From Parcubacteria bacterium C7867-007 (GTDB lineage: Bacteria; Patescibacteriota; Minisyncoccia; Phycocordibacterales; Phycocordibacteraceae), in assembly GCA_001189195.1 (NCBI GenBank), contig LFCQ01000006.1:120841-170134 (forward strand): 49,294 nucleotides of DNA, given 5' to 3'. A model generated the notes under the pieces. It was not told where the DNA came from, did not search any database, and saw only the letters and a program-made list of their open reading frames with translations. Shown here in pieces: positions 9,811 to 19,148 of this stretch (position 1 is the stretch's first letter; each line of letters begins with the position of its first letter). A program made the translations under genes and the position numbers.

Positions 9811-11587
9811 CTTTAGTATTATTGCTCACATCGACCATGGAAAATCGACCTTAGCTGATCGACTTCTTGAGCGTACCGGTACAATTGAAGCGCGTAAGAT
9901 GCGCGATCAAGTATTGGATAAAATGGATCTTGAACGTGAACGCGGTATCACCATCAAGATGCAGCCAGCACGCATGAAGTACAAAGCTAAGGATGGGGAA
10001 GACTATATTCTCAATCTTATCGATACTCCAGGGCATATCGACTTTGCCTATGAAGTCTCTCGCGCGCTCTCTGCCGTTGAGGGAGTGATTCTCCTTGTCG
10101 ACTCAACACAGGGTGTGCAGGCACAGACACTCACCACACTTGGTATGGCCAAGAAAGCAGGCTGTGTGATCATCCCGGTGCTTTCAAAGATCGACTCACC
10201 AGCAGCACGTATTGATGATGTAACCCTTGAGCTCGCAGAGCTTCTAGATGTACCACCAGAAACCGTTATGGCTGTCTCAGGGCGTACCGGGGAAGGTGTT
10301 GAGGCTCTTCTGGAAGAGATTATTCGATTAGTACCTGCACCACGCCCGAGTGAAGGTGATTCGGCACGTGCGCTTATCTTTGACTTCTCATACTCTACAC
10401 ATCGCGGTATTGCCGTATTTGCTCGTGTGTTTGATGGCACCCTTAAGAAAGGGGATTTGCTTCGCTTTGCTGCAGCCGGTACGCGGTTCACCGCACTTGA
10501 GACCGGTATATTTATGCCAGACGAAGTATCTACCGAATCTCTCTCTGCAGGAGAGATCGGATACATTGTTACCGGAGTGAAAGAAGCAGGAGTGGTGGCT
10601 GTGGGAGACACTATTTATGCAGACCGAGCCAATATCCCACCCCTTGAAGGTTTTGATCGTCCGCGACCAGTGGTGTGGGCATCAGTGTATCCAGAAAGTC
10701 AGGATGATCTAACTATGCTCCGTCAGGCACTTGAGCGTCTGCGCCTTTCAGACTCCTCACTATCTTTTGAAGAGGAGTCATCAGGTGTGCTTGGCCGGGG
10801 GTTCCGTTGTGGTTTCCTAGGAATGCTTCACCTTGAAATTGTTACCGAACGCTTAAAGCGCGAATTCAATCTCACCCTTATTGTTACCATTCCAACTATT
10901 GCCTACACTGTTACCAATAAGCAGGGAAAGAAGGAAACTATATACACTCCCTCAAAGTTCCCCGCCTTTGGTGATGTTGCAGAAATTGCTGAACCTTGGG
11001 TTAAGGTCATCCTTATCACCCCTGCAGAATCTCTTTCAGGGATGATTCAACTCTTTCATGATCACGAAGGGGCAGTGATGGATACCCAGACTCATCTTGA
11101 TGGTCGCATCGAACTTGCGGCAGAGATGCCACTTCGGGAGCTTATGCGTGGCTTCTTTGACCGCGTGAAGAACGTTTCTTCAGGGTATGCATCTCTTTCA
11201 TACGAATTCCTTGATGAGCGTCTTGCGGATGTGGTGAAGCTAGAGATATTTGTAGCAGATGAACCAGTACCCGCCTTTGCTCGTGTGGTGTCTCGACGTC
11301 GTGTTGAACAGGATGGTGAACGAATGGTTGAGAAACTCCATGAGATTCTTCCTCGTCAGATGTTCGTACTTAAGATTCAGGCACATGCGCTTGGTCGTAT
11401 TGTCTCTTCTAAGTCTATCTCTGCACTCCGCAAGGACGTCACAGGATATCTCTATGGAGGAGACATCACACGTCGTATGAAACTTCTTGAGAAACAGAAG
11501 AAGGGAAAGAAGGTGCGTGGGGTACACGCAAAGATGGAAATACCCCAGGAGGTATTCATGAAAATGGTGCAGGATAGTGGGCAATAG
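9791..11587 (+). CDS. lepA: elongation factor 4 (LepA GTPase)
   Basis: '[30 protein letters not shown]', '[10 protein letters not shown]', '[18 protein letters not shown]', C-term '[24 protein letters not shown]'; overlaps the murJ end by 20 nt. Confidence 0.95.
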   Translation: [598 protein letters not shown]

Positions 11588-11617
11588 GGAGGTGGAGTGT
11601 CTTGGTATACTCAGAGT

Positions 11618-11971
11618 ATGTCCAGACACAAGACAGTACCAATCAAGGAATATCTGATTGCAGGAAGTCTCATTCTTGTGATTATCTGGTTCGTCTTCCT
11701 CATCATGGGTATTGCGCGTAAAGAAGAGATCGCACGCCATGCGGTAAAGGATACACATGCACAACTTGCCGCTCTCGATGAACGCCGTGCCACTCTCCAA
11801 CAGAACCTCGATGATCTCTCAACAGACCGAGGGCAAGAGGCAGTATTGCGCCAAACATATGGTGTGGCTAAACCTGGAGAGCAGGTGATTATTGTAGTTC
11901 CTCCCAAAGCGACACCCCCACCTCCACCGCTCCCATGGTGGAAGGAAGCCCTTATCTGGCTCAAGTTCTAA
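11618..11971 (+). CDS. septum formation initiator (DivIC/FtsB-like) protein
   Basis: Short N-terminal TM, coiled coil, 'RGQEAVLRQTYGVAKPGEQVIIVV' pattern. Confidence 0.75.
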   Translation: MSRHKTVPIKEYLIAGSLILVIIWFVFLIMGIARKEEIARHAVKDTHAQLAALDERRATLQQNLDDLSTDRGQEAVLRQTYGVAKPGEQVIIVVPPKATPPPPPLPWWKEALIWLKF

Positions 11972-11972
11972 C

Positions 11973-12000
11973 TTGACAGAACCTACATAAGTACTATAAT
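11973..12000 (+). promoter_or_regulatory. sigma70-type promoter
   Basis: TTGACA - 16 nt - TATAAT immediately upstream of the 12027 CDS. Confidence 0.75.
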
Positions 12001-12026
12001 ACATACAGCAAAACAAGGGGGCTACC

Positions 12027-12479
12027 ATGTTGCTGTTCCTTCTACCGTTGGTGTTGATCCTCGTCGCCGCACGGTTTGCCTTCCAGAATCGCTGGTGGCA
12101 CGCCATTCCCGAGCGCCGGATCATCTTCCTCCTCTCGGTCGTGATCGTCATCATGCTCTACTTCATGGGTTTCTACTGGCGCTTCAAGCCGGTGACTTCT
12201 GAAGAGCTGATGGTCTTCGCCGCAGCGTGCTTCATTGGCCTGATCGCCGTGGAGCTGTGGGGAGTGATCCGCAGGGTCACGCCGCGTCTGCTGCGAGGGA
12301 TCCGCGCCAGGCCTCAGGTCTTGATCCTGGTGATCGTGGTGGGATTGCATCTGATTGCACTCCTTCCAGGATCCGATCCGAGCCTGATCTCTCTGATGAT
12401 CGGCATCGACTTCGTGTTGCTTGCTCTCTATCTCATCATCACGAGGGGTCTCAGGATCAAGCCACGGGGCTGGCCATAA
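12027..12479 (+). CDS. small polytopic membrane protein, 150 aa, unknown
   Basis: Complete ORF with RBS-like AAGGGGG, several TM segments, GC-rich codon usage unlike neighbours. Confidence 0.6.
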   Translation: MLLFLLPLVLILVAARFAFQNRWWHAIPERRIIFLLSVVIVIMLYFMGFYWRFKPVTSEELMVFAAACFIGLIAVELWGVIRRVTPRLLRGIRARPQVLILVIVVGLHLIALLPGSDPSLISLMIGIDFVLLALYLIITRGLRIKPRGWP

Positions 12480-12505
12480 CAAACGGGGTGGGACCCGAAA
12501 ATCCC

Positions 12506-12532
12506 AGCCGCTCTTGTACAGAGCGGCTTTTT
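12506..12532 (+). terminator. intrinsic terminator
   Basis: AGCCGCTC ttgtaca GAGCGGCTTTTT. Confidence 0.8.
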
Positions 12533-12580
12533 CGTTATCCCCATAACCAAAATGTTATACTGGGTACATAATCAAACTCT

Positions 12581-12823
12581 ATGGAAAAGAACATCACTAT
12601 TTACAGCACCCCAACCTGTCATTTCTGCCAGATGGCTAAAGAATTCCTCACTGAGCACAGTATTCCGTACACTGAGCACAACGTTGCTTCAGACCTTGAG
12701 AAGCGCCAGGAAATGATTGAGAAGAGCGGACAGATGGGCGTGCCCGTTATCATGGTGGGTGATGATCTTATTGTCGGATTCGACAAGGAGAAGCTCTCTT
12801 CACTCGTTGGAATTGCTGCGTAG
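12581..12823 (+). CDS. glutaredoxin-like protein (NrdH/Grx family)
   Basis: 'ITIYSTPTCHFCQMAKEFLTEHSIPYTEHNVASD...GQMGVPVIMVGDDLIVGFDKEKL': CxxC and cis-Pro motifs. Confidence 0.9.
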   Translation: MEKNITIYSTPTCHFCQMAKEFLTEHSIPYTEHNVASDLEKRQEMIEKSGQMGVPVIMVGDDLIVGFDKEKLSSLVGIAA

Positions 12824-12837
12824 CACAGAGCAAGTAT

Positions 12838-12868
12838 AAAAGGGTCCGGCTTTTAGTCGGACCCTTTT
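12838..12868 (+). terminator. intrinsic terminator
   Basis: AAAAGGGTCCG gcttttagt CGGACCCTTTT. Confidence 0.85.
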
Positions 12869-12889
12869 ATATGCTACCCTCGCTGTACC

Positions 12890-12961
12890 GCCTTCATAGC
12901 TCAATGGATAGAGCATCTCACTCCTAACGAGACGATCTTGGTTCGATTCCAGGTGAAGGCA
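12890..12961 (+). tRNA. tRNA-Arg (CCT)
   Basis: GCCTTCA...TGAAGGC acceptor stem; anticodon loop CTCCTAA; TTCGATTCC T-loop. Confidence 0.9.
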
Positions 12962-13006
12962 CTGTAAGAAGCAGGAATGAGGGTCGTCTCCATATATACT
13001 ACGTAT

Positions 13007-13708
13007 ATGAAACGAACCAGCGCGATGGTGAATATAGGGGCAATTGTCTTCGCAGTAATTCTGTGTGGCGGTGCACTATTCCTCTTTTTCCGTCAGTCTA
13101 CAAATACCAACATCTCTGAACCTCTTGCGACGTCGACTGTGGGCATGATTTCAACGAGTACTGAACCTGCTACAAAACCAGGTATATCTGTCCCCACTAC
13201 CCGACCCTTTGGTTCCATAACCCTTAAACTAGGAGAGACTGCACGTTTTGCTGGCCTCTCCATCACTCCTATTTCAATTGTTGAAGATAGCCGCTGTCCG
13301 CTAGATGTGGTGTGTATCCAAGCCGGAACCGTTCGTGTATCAGTGCGTGTTGCAGCAGCAGCAGGAACCAACACTCAAACTCTAACCCTGAATCAAACAT
13401 TCACCACGGAAGCAGAGTCAATCACTCTGACAGAAGTTAAGCCAGCAAAGCGTCAGGGAGATATGAAATCCTCTGACTACGCTCTCACATTTAATGTACA
13501 AAAGCGTACTGTACCAAAACCCTGTTACGTGGGAGGTTGTTCATCTCAGATCTGTACGGATAAGCCAGATATGGTTTCCACCTGTGAATACCGTGCTGAA
13601 TATGGCTGCTACCGCTCCGCAACCTGCGAACGCCAGATAAACGGTATGTGTGGTTGGACACAAACTCCAGCACTGCAGGCCTGTATTGCCAATCCTCCTC
13701 AGCTATAA
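13007..13708 (+). CDS. membrane-anchored secreted protein with Cys-rich C-terminus, unknown
   Basis: N-terminal TM; C-term 'CYVGGCSSQICTDKPDMVSTCEYRAEYGCYRSATCERQINGMCGW'. Confidence 0.6.
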   Translation: MKRTSAMVNIGAIVFAVILCGGALFLFFRQSTNTNISEPLATSTVGMISTSTEPATKPGISVPTTRPFGSITLKLGETARFAGLSITPISIVEDSRCPLDVVCIQAGTVRVSVRVAAAAGTNTQTLTLNQTFTTEAESITLTEVKPAKRQGDMKSSDYALTFNVQKRTVPKPCYVGGCSSQICTDKPDMVSTCEYRAEYGCYRSATCERQINGMCGWTQTPALQACIANPPQL

Positions 13709-13743
13709 GAAATAGGGAGCACCCAGTGATATAATTGGGGTAT

Positions 13744-14166
13744 ATGAAAACACTAATTCATCGTACAAGTCGTCGGCTCTATGATCCGTCACTCGGTATC
13801 TTCTTTATCCGCCTCATGGTCGGTCTCATCTTCCTCACCCATGGATGGAATAAGGTGGTGGCTCTTTCACAAACCATGGCTATGTTCTCGAACCTCGGTA
13901 TGTGGCCACTCGTAGGGGTGTTCATTGGTTGGCTTGAGGTTATCGGTGGTCTCGCGCTTATCCTTGGCTTTGCAACACGCTTCTTTGGTGTCATCTTCGC
14001 TATTGAAATGATTGCAGCTGCACTCCTTGTTGGTGCTGCACGAGGTTTCAGTGGTATGGAGTTTGAACTTCTCCTCGCAGCATGTTCACTTGGTATCGTG
14101 TTCATCGGTTCTGGAAAGTACTCGGTATATAAGATGGAACGTCATCTTAATCCGGACGTGGGGTAG
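13744..14166 (+). CDS. DoxX family membrane protein
   Basis: 'FFIRLMVGLIFLTHGWNKV...GVFIGWLEVIGGLALILGFATRFFGVIFAIEMIAA'. Confidence 0.85.
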   Translation: MKTLIHRTSRRLYDPSLGIFFIRLMVGLIFLTHGWNKVVALSQTMAMFSNLGMWPLVGVFIGWLEVIGGLALILGFATRFFGVIFAIEMIAAALLVGAARGFSGMEFELLLAACSLGIVFIGSGKYSVYKMERHLNPDVG

Positions 14167-14168
14167 GC

Positions 14169-14486
14169 ATGGCGCTCACTGAAGAAGATAATGTAGTGCT
14201 TGCGCGCCTTGAGGAGTTGCTCGAGGAGAATCTTAAACTTGCAGAGGATACTAATCGTATCCTTCGTGAGGTACGTCGTACCGGTCTTATTTCCTTCTGG
14301 GCGAAGGTAATCCTGTGGACCATTGTACTTATCCTCCCACTCTTCCTCATTGGTCCTCTTCTAAGTGCTCTTAAGCCATACTTCAACGCAACGGTTCCAG
14401 ATGGTTCAGCAGCACTCCTTGGTGTGCCATCCCCAGAGCAGATTCAGCAAGCTGTGGAGCTGTTTAAAGCCCAAAATGGGTCGTAG
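14169..14486 (+). CDS. small single-TM protein, unknown
   Basis: ORF directly following the DoxX gene; coiled-coil N-term plus TM segment. Confidence 0.55.
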   Translation: MALTEEDNVVLARLEELLEENLKLAEDTNRILREVRRTGLISFWAKVILWTIVLILPLFLIGPLLSALKPYFNATVPDGSAALLGVPSPEQIQQAVELFKAQNGS

Positions 14487-14532
14487 CGTCAGAGATGAAA
14501 TACGGCACCTGCTATGGTAGGATAGCCGTATT

Positions 14533-14605
14533 GCTTGGGTAGCTCAGTTGGTAGAGCGTTCCCCTGAAGAGGGAAGGGTCCCCGGTTCAAATCCGGGCCC
14601 AAGCA
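14533..14605 (+). tRNA. tRNA-Phe (GAA)
   Basis: GCTTGGG/CCCAAGC acceptor; loop CTGAAGA; CCCGG TTCAAAT CCGGG T-arm. Confidence 0.92.
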
Positions 14606-14612
14606 CATTTGG

Positions 14613-15674
14613 TTGAAGCAACACGAGCGCCGTCTTGCGAGCGTAGTATTTGTAGGGGGTTTTGTTGGTGATCTGCTCACGTTCACGCTCATTGACCTAT
14701 CATTGGCAAACCTAGTGTTTATAACGTATCTCACGCTTGCTGCGGTGAGCACGTTCTTGGCCCATACCGTCTCTTCACGATTTGATACCGATGATGCGCT
14801 TTGGCGTCGGATTGTTTCCGTGCTCGCCCCCCTCGCAGCTCAGTATGCAATTGGTGCGCTACTTTCAGGTATTCTTATCTTCTACACAAAGAGTGCGACA
14901 CTGGGAGTTTCGTGGCCGTTCCTCCTCCTGCTTGCCCTGGTATTTATTGGGAATGAATTCTTCCGTGGATATCGTGCACATTTGGCATTCCAAACCGTTC
15001 TCTTCTTCTTTACGCTCTATGCCTATGCAATCTTTGCGCTCCCTCTTGCCCTTGGAACACTTGGTCCCGTCACGTTCCTTCAAAGCACCGCTCTTGCAGT
15101 ACTAGCATTTGCTGCTTTTCTCGGCCTCCTTGCATGGATAGGGTGGCAACGCTTTGCAAAGACCTTCCATATGATTGTGGGTGGCTCCATTCTTGTACTC
15201 GTCGTTCTTGTCGGCTCCTATTTCACCTCACTTATTCCTCCCATACCACTAACACTGCGTGATAGTGGTATCTATTATTCTGTTAAACACATACAAGGAG
15301 GGTATGAGGTTCTTGCAGAGAGTGAACGACAGTGGTGGGAACTCTATAAAACACAAATCATCCACCATGTACCAGGAACACCACTGTTTGCGTTCAGTTC
15401 AGTGTTTGCCCCTGGATCATTCACCGCCAAGGTATCTCATGTATGGGAGCGCTATGATGAAAATACTAAGAAGTGGATCAGGCAGAGTATGATCACCTTC
15501 CCACTCTCAGGTGGCAGGGAGGGAGGATACCGGGGATACTCAGAAGTCTCAAACGTTCAACCGGGTGCATGGCGCGTATCTATAAAAACAATATCCGGCC
15601 AAACGATTGGACGGATACGGTTTGATGTTGAGAACGTTGGAACTGCACCAACCCTACACACAGAGACTCGTTAG
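14613..15674 (+). CDS. polytopic membrane protein with C-terminal DUF2914-like domain
   Basis: Multiple TMs then 'VSHVWERYDENTKKWIRQSMITFPLSGGREGGYRGYSEVSNVQPGAWRVSIKTISGQTIGRIRFDV'; TTG start 7 nt after tRNA-Phe. Confidence 0.75.
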   Translation: MKQHERRLASVVFVGGFVGDLLTFTLIDLSLANLVFITYLTLAAVSTFLAHTVSSRFDTDDALWRRIVSVLAPLAAQYAIGALLSGILIFYTKSATLGVSWPFLLLLALVFIGNEFFRGYRAHLAFQTVLFFFTLYAYAIFALPLALGTLGPVTFLQSTALAVLAFAAFLGLLAWIGWQRFAKTFHMIVGGSILVLVVLVGSYFTSLIPPIPLTLRDSGIYYSVKHIQGGYEVLAESERQWWELYKTQIIHHVPGTPLFAFSSVFAPGSFTAKVSHVWERYDENTKKWIRQSMITFPLSGGREGGYRGYSEVSNVQPGAWRVSIKTISGQTIGRIRFDVENVGTAPTLHTETR

Positions 15675-16210
15675 GTTGATTTAACTTTAAGCTTTGTTTG
15701 ACGAGACTTATCAAGCTTTGGCATGACGATGGTGAGAAGACCATCTTTAGCTCCAGCTGATGCATTATCTACATCCACTTCCTGAGGAAGAAGGATGGTA
15801 CGAGAGAACGAACCCCAGAAGAGTTCACGGATGAAATAGTCTTCGTCCGTTACGGCATCACGTTCCTCACGAGCACCCTCAATAACCACCATATCGCGGC
15901 TCAGTGAAAGACTTATCTCATCAGGACGTACTCCTGCAATGAAGGTACGAATAACAATTTCACTAGGTGTTTGATATACATCAACCGGTAGCTCCCCATC
16001 ACTGTGCTTTTCATCAAGAGCATCAAGAGTGTTGTGTGCGCGTGTTGCAGGCATGGTTGAGATAGGAGAAGAAGGTGTTGCGGACATGGTAGAAGATGAC
16101 ATCTTACGAATGGGTTGCTGCTGAGGAACAAAATCGTCCTCGAACGCATCATAGTCGTCCGCGATCGGTACCGATCCGGAGAGTCGCTCGAAGAAAGATC
16201 GTTTTTTCAT
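15671..16210 (-). CDS. Hsp20/alpha-crystallin family small heat shock protein
   Basis: 'LPVDVYQTPSEIVIRTFIAGVRPDEISLSLSRDMVVIEGAREE...SFSRTILLPQEVDVDNASAGAKDGLLTIVMPK'. Confidence 0.9.
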   Translation of the reverse strand: MKKRSFFERLSGSVPIADDYDAFEDDFVPQQQPIRKMSSSTMSATPSSPISTMPATRAHNTLDALDEKHSDGELPVDVYQTPSEIVIRTFIAGVRPDEISLSLSRDMVVIEGAREERDAVTDEDYFIRELFWGSFSRTILLPQEVDVDNASAGAKDGLLTIVMPKLDKSRQTKLKVKST

Positions 16211-16228
16211 AAGAATGAGATAAGTATG

Positions 16229-16954
16229 TTAGCAAACGTTCTTGGCTGCGTGCCGATAGCGGAAATATTTCAAGACCTCAAAGAGTGCAAAGAAGACGAT
16301 TGCACCGGTCCAAACGATGAAGAAGGCAAGCAGCGTATGTGAACCGCCTCCATAGATTATAAAAAAGTTAAACAGGGCATGCAATGCAATCGCAAGGATA
16401 AGTCCTCCTAGTGCAGAGAGGGCACGCAGCCAGCGTGGAAGGGTATACGTGAATGCAAGTGCAAATCCAATAACAGAAGAGGCAATTACATGAAGAAGGG
16501 TTGAACCAACAAAGCGCAGATTATCGGTAGCGAGGCCTGCAAGGTATTGACCTGCACCAAATGGCTCAAGCAGGAAGAGTACGTTTTCAAGTGCTGCAAA
16601 CCCTAGAGCCACAGTGAGCATATAGATCACCAAATCAATAGATTCATTCACTTCACGACGCCAAAGTACAAAGATTGAGGCAAGAGCAAACTTAACGGTC
16701 TCTTCTATAGTGGACCACGCAATAATTTGCGGTAGCCCATCAGGCAAGAGAGAGGCGGCAATAGTTTCAAGAGGTAGGACAATAGGAACAGCAAACATAC
16801 CTGCTATAAACGCGATGGTTATGAGTGTGCGAGGCTCAGGGCAACGCTCATCTTCTTTGAGAAGGAAATGAAGCCATATAAGAGCGGGGAGTACGCCGCC
16901 GAGAAAGGCGTATCCAACCGTAACCATCGAAGGAAGCATGTATTGATTATACAA
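16229..16954 (-). CDS. PrsW family intramembrane metalloprotease
   Basis: Polytopic; 'TIEETVKFALA', 'LGFAALENVLFLLEP', 'HALFNFF' motifs. Start may be 16939. Confidence 0.75.
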   Translation of the reverse strand: MYNQYMLPSMVTVGYAFLGGVLPALIWLHFLLKEDERCPEPRTLITIAFIAGMFAVPIVLPLETIAASLLPDGLPQIIAWSTIEETVKFALASIFVLWRREVNESIDLVIYMLTVALGFAALENVLFLLEPFGAGQYLAGLATDNLRFVGSTLLHVIASSVIGFALAFTYTLPRWLRALSALGGLILAIALHALFNFFIIYGGGSHTLLAFFIVWTGAIVFFALFEVLKYFRYRHAAKNVC

Positions 16955-16974
16955 TACGGCGTGTGTTGTAGTCC

Positions 16975-19119
16975 TTACGCGCTAGGCCATTGCGCCACAA
17001 TCAACATCCCTTCTGTTTCTGGAAGACTTTGCCAGATCTCTTCAGTAACAAATGGCATAAATGGATGCAGGAGAATAAGAAGGTCCTTAAGAAGAGCACG
17101 CAGTACCGCCTTACGTGATGCGGCAGCGGCTGCATCATCGCCGCTCAAGATAGGCTTAGACTCCTCAATGATAGTTGATGCAAGCTCGCTCCATGCGTAC
17201 TGGTACAGTTTATCGGCTGCAAGATAGAGACGATATGCCTCCATATCCTTTGTCACATCAGCTGCAAGATTTGCGAATGATGCCTCTAGGGTAAAGTCAG
17301 CCTCCGTACGTGGAGCTTCAAGATCTACGTCCTCAGTGTTTTCAAGAATGAAACGAGTGATGTTCCAGAGTTTATTTGCAAAGTGCTTGTACCCCTTTAT
17401 GCGGTCCTCTGAAAGCTTCATATCTGTACCGGGAGTATTACCGATCACTAGAGAGATGCGTGCTGCATCTGCACCAAACTTATTGATTACTTCTATAGGA
17501 TCAATTCCGTTACCAAGAGACTTCGAGAACTTACGTCCCTGCGCATCCCGAACGAGACCGTGAAGGTATACCGTCCTAAACGGAATCTCACCAAGCACGA
17601 ACTGGCTCATAAGTATCATGCGCGCCACCCAGAAGAATAGAATCTCATACGCAGTTTCAAGTACATCGGTAGGGTGGAAGCGCGCTAGGTCTGGTGCCTC
17701 ATTTGGCCACCCAAGCGTTGAGAAGGTCCAAGAACCAGATGAGAACCATGTATCAAGGGTGTCTTCGTCCTGAACCCATCCCTCTGCTTTCCAGTCTCCT
17801 GCAGGTGCATCTCCCACCACAGATTCTTCACCACGGGTCCATACCGGAACTCGATGTCCATACCAGATCTGACGACTAATACACCAATCACGAAGGTTTT
17901 CGATCCAGTGATAGTACGTTTTGTCGTAGTGGTCAGGAAGAATATTGATTGCTCCTGAACGAACGGGTTCCAGCATCAATTCCTTTAGCGATTTATTGCC
18001 ACGTTCCTTAATGGGCTTGTTAACATCAATAAACCACTGCAGCTTTGGAAGCGGTTCAATAACACCACCAGTACGTTCTGCGGTTGAGATGTTCTGTGTG
18101 ATGGAAACTTCGCTTTCTAACAGATTCTGCTCCTTAAGCCACTCCACCACTTTCTCGCGTGCCTCAGCAACTTTTAGTCCATGTAGTGGACCCTCAACCA
18201 TAATCTTTGCACGCTCATCAATAACTTGAGGATGAGGAAGATTATTTCTTTCACCTATCTCCCAATCTATATGTGCATGTGCTGGTGTAACACCAAGTGC
18301 ACCGGTGCCAAACTCAGGCTCAACACTTTCGTCTGCAACAATCTTTATGTGTAGGGGTGAACCACAGAATTCAAGGTCATATTCATTTCCAATAAACTCC
18401 TTGTATCTTGGATCATTGGGGTGTACTGCTACGGCTGTATCACCAACCTTTGTTTCAGGACGGCTTGTTGCAATCGTGATAGGAAAGTCCTTCGCATACT
18501 TGAATGTATACAATTTTCCTGGACGTTCCTCGTGCACAATCTCATCATCTGAAATAGTAGTCTGTCCCTTAGGATCCCAGTTCACGATGCGTAGACCTTT
18601 ATAGATGAGTCCTGCATCATACATATCCTTGAACATCTGATTCACGGCACGATTACGCGCCTCATCAAATGTAAATGCTTCACGGGACCAGTCGCATGAT
18701 GCTCCCGTTGCACGAATCTGTTTGCGGATCGTGTCTCGACTCCCCTCAACAAACTCATCAATACGACGAACAAGTTCTTCACGACCCAGATCATGGCGAC
18801 TTTTTCCTTCGTTCTTTGAGATGTCCTTCTCAACGCGTGCTTGGGTGGCGATAGCAGCATGGTCAGTACCAGGAAGGAACAGCGCTTCATACCCTTGAAG
18901 GCGACGGAAACGAATCATGATGTCCTGAATCGTGCAGCCAAGCATGTGGCCCATATGGAGTACCCCGGTAGCATTTGGGGGAGGCATCATGATGGTGAAC
19001 GGACCCTTGGTCGCATTCGGAAGATTGTCTGGGTTGAAATAGCCACTTTCTTCCCATGCCTTATATAGGCGGGCCTCGGTCTCAGCAGGTTCGTATGGCT
19101 TTTTAAACTTCTCGTCCAT
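16975..19119 (-). CDS. valS: valine--tRNA ligase
   Basis: 'FTIMMPPPNATGVLHMGHMLGCTIQDIMIRFRRLQGYEALFLPGTDHAAIATQ', 'KFSKSLGNGIDPIEVI'. Confidence 0.95.
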   Translation of the reverse strand: MDEKFKKPYEPAETEARLYKAWEESGYFNPDNLPNATKGPFTIMMPPPNATGVLHMGHMLGCTIQDIMIRFRRLQGYEALFLPGTDHAAIATQARVEKDISKNEGKSRHDLGREELVRRIDEFVEGSRDTIRKQIRATGASCDWSREAFTFDEARNRAVNQMFKDMYDAGLIYKGLRIVNWDPKGQTTISDDEIVHEERPGKLYTFKYAKDFPITIATSRPETKVGDTAVAVHPNDPRYKEFIGNEYDLEFCGSPLHIKIVADESVEPEFGTGALGVTPAHAHIDWEIGERNNLPHPQVIDERAKIMVEGPLHGLKVAEAREKVVEWLKEQNLLESEVSITQNISTAERTGGVIEPLPKLQWFIDVNKPIKERGNKSLKELMLEPVRSGAINILPDHYDKTYYHWIENLRDWCISRQIWYGHRVPVWTRGEESVVGDAPAGDWKAEGWVQDEDTLDTWFSSGSWTFSTLGWPNEAPDLARFHPTDVLETAYEILFFWVARMILMSQFVLGEIPFRTVYLHGLVRDAQGRKFSKSLGNGIDPIEVINKFGADAARISLVIGNTPGTDMKLSEDRIKGYKHFANKLWNITRFILENTEDVDLEAPRTEADFTLEASFANLAADVTKDMEAYRLYLAADKLYQYAWSELASTIIEESKPILSGDDAAAAASRKAVLRALLKDLLILLHPFMPFVTEEIWQSLPETEGMLIVAQWPSA

Positions 19120-19148
19120 TACATGGAATATAGCAAAAAAGAGCCAAT

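Noticed and set aside
12042-12482. Antisense ORF 12042-12482 (146 aa, D/H/E/Q-rich)
   Set aside because: Complement of a hydrophobic GC-rich membrane gene; composition is explained by antisense reading.
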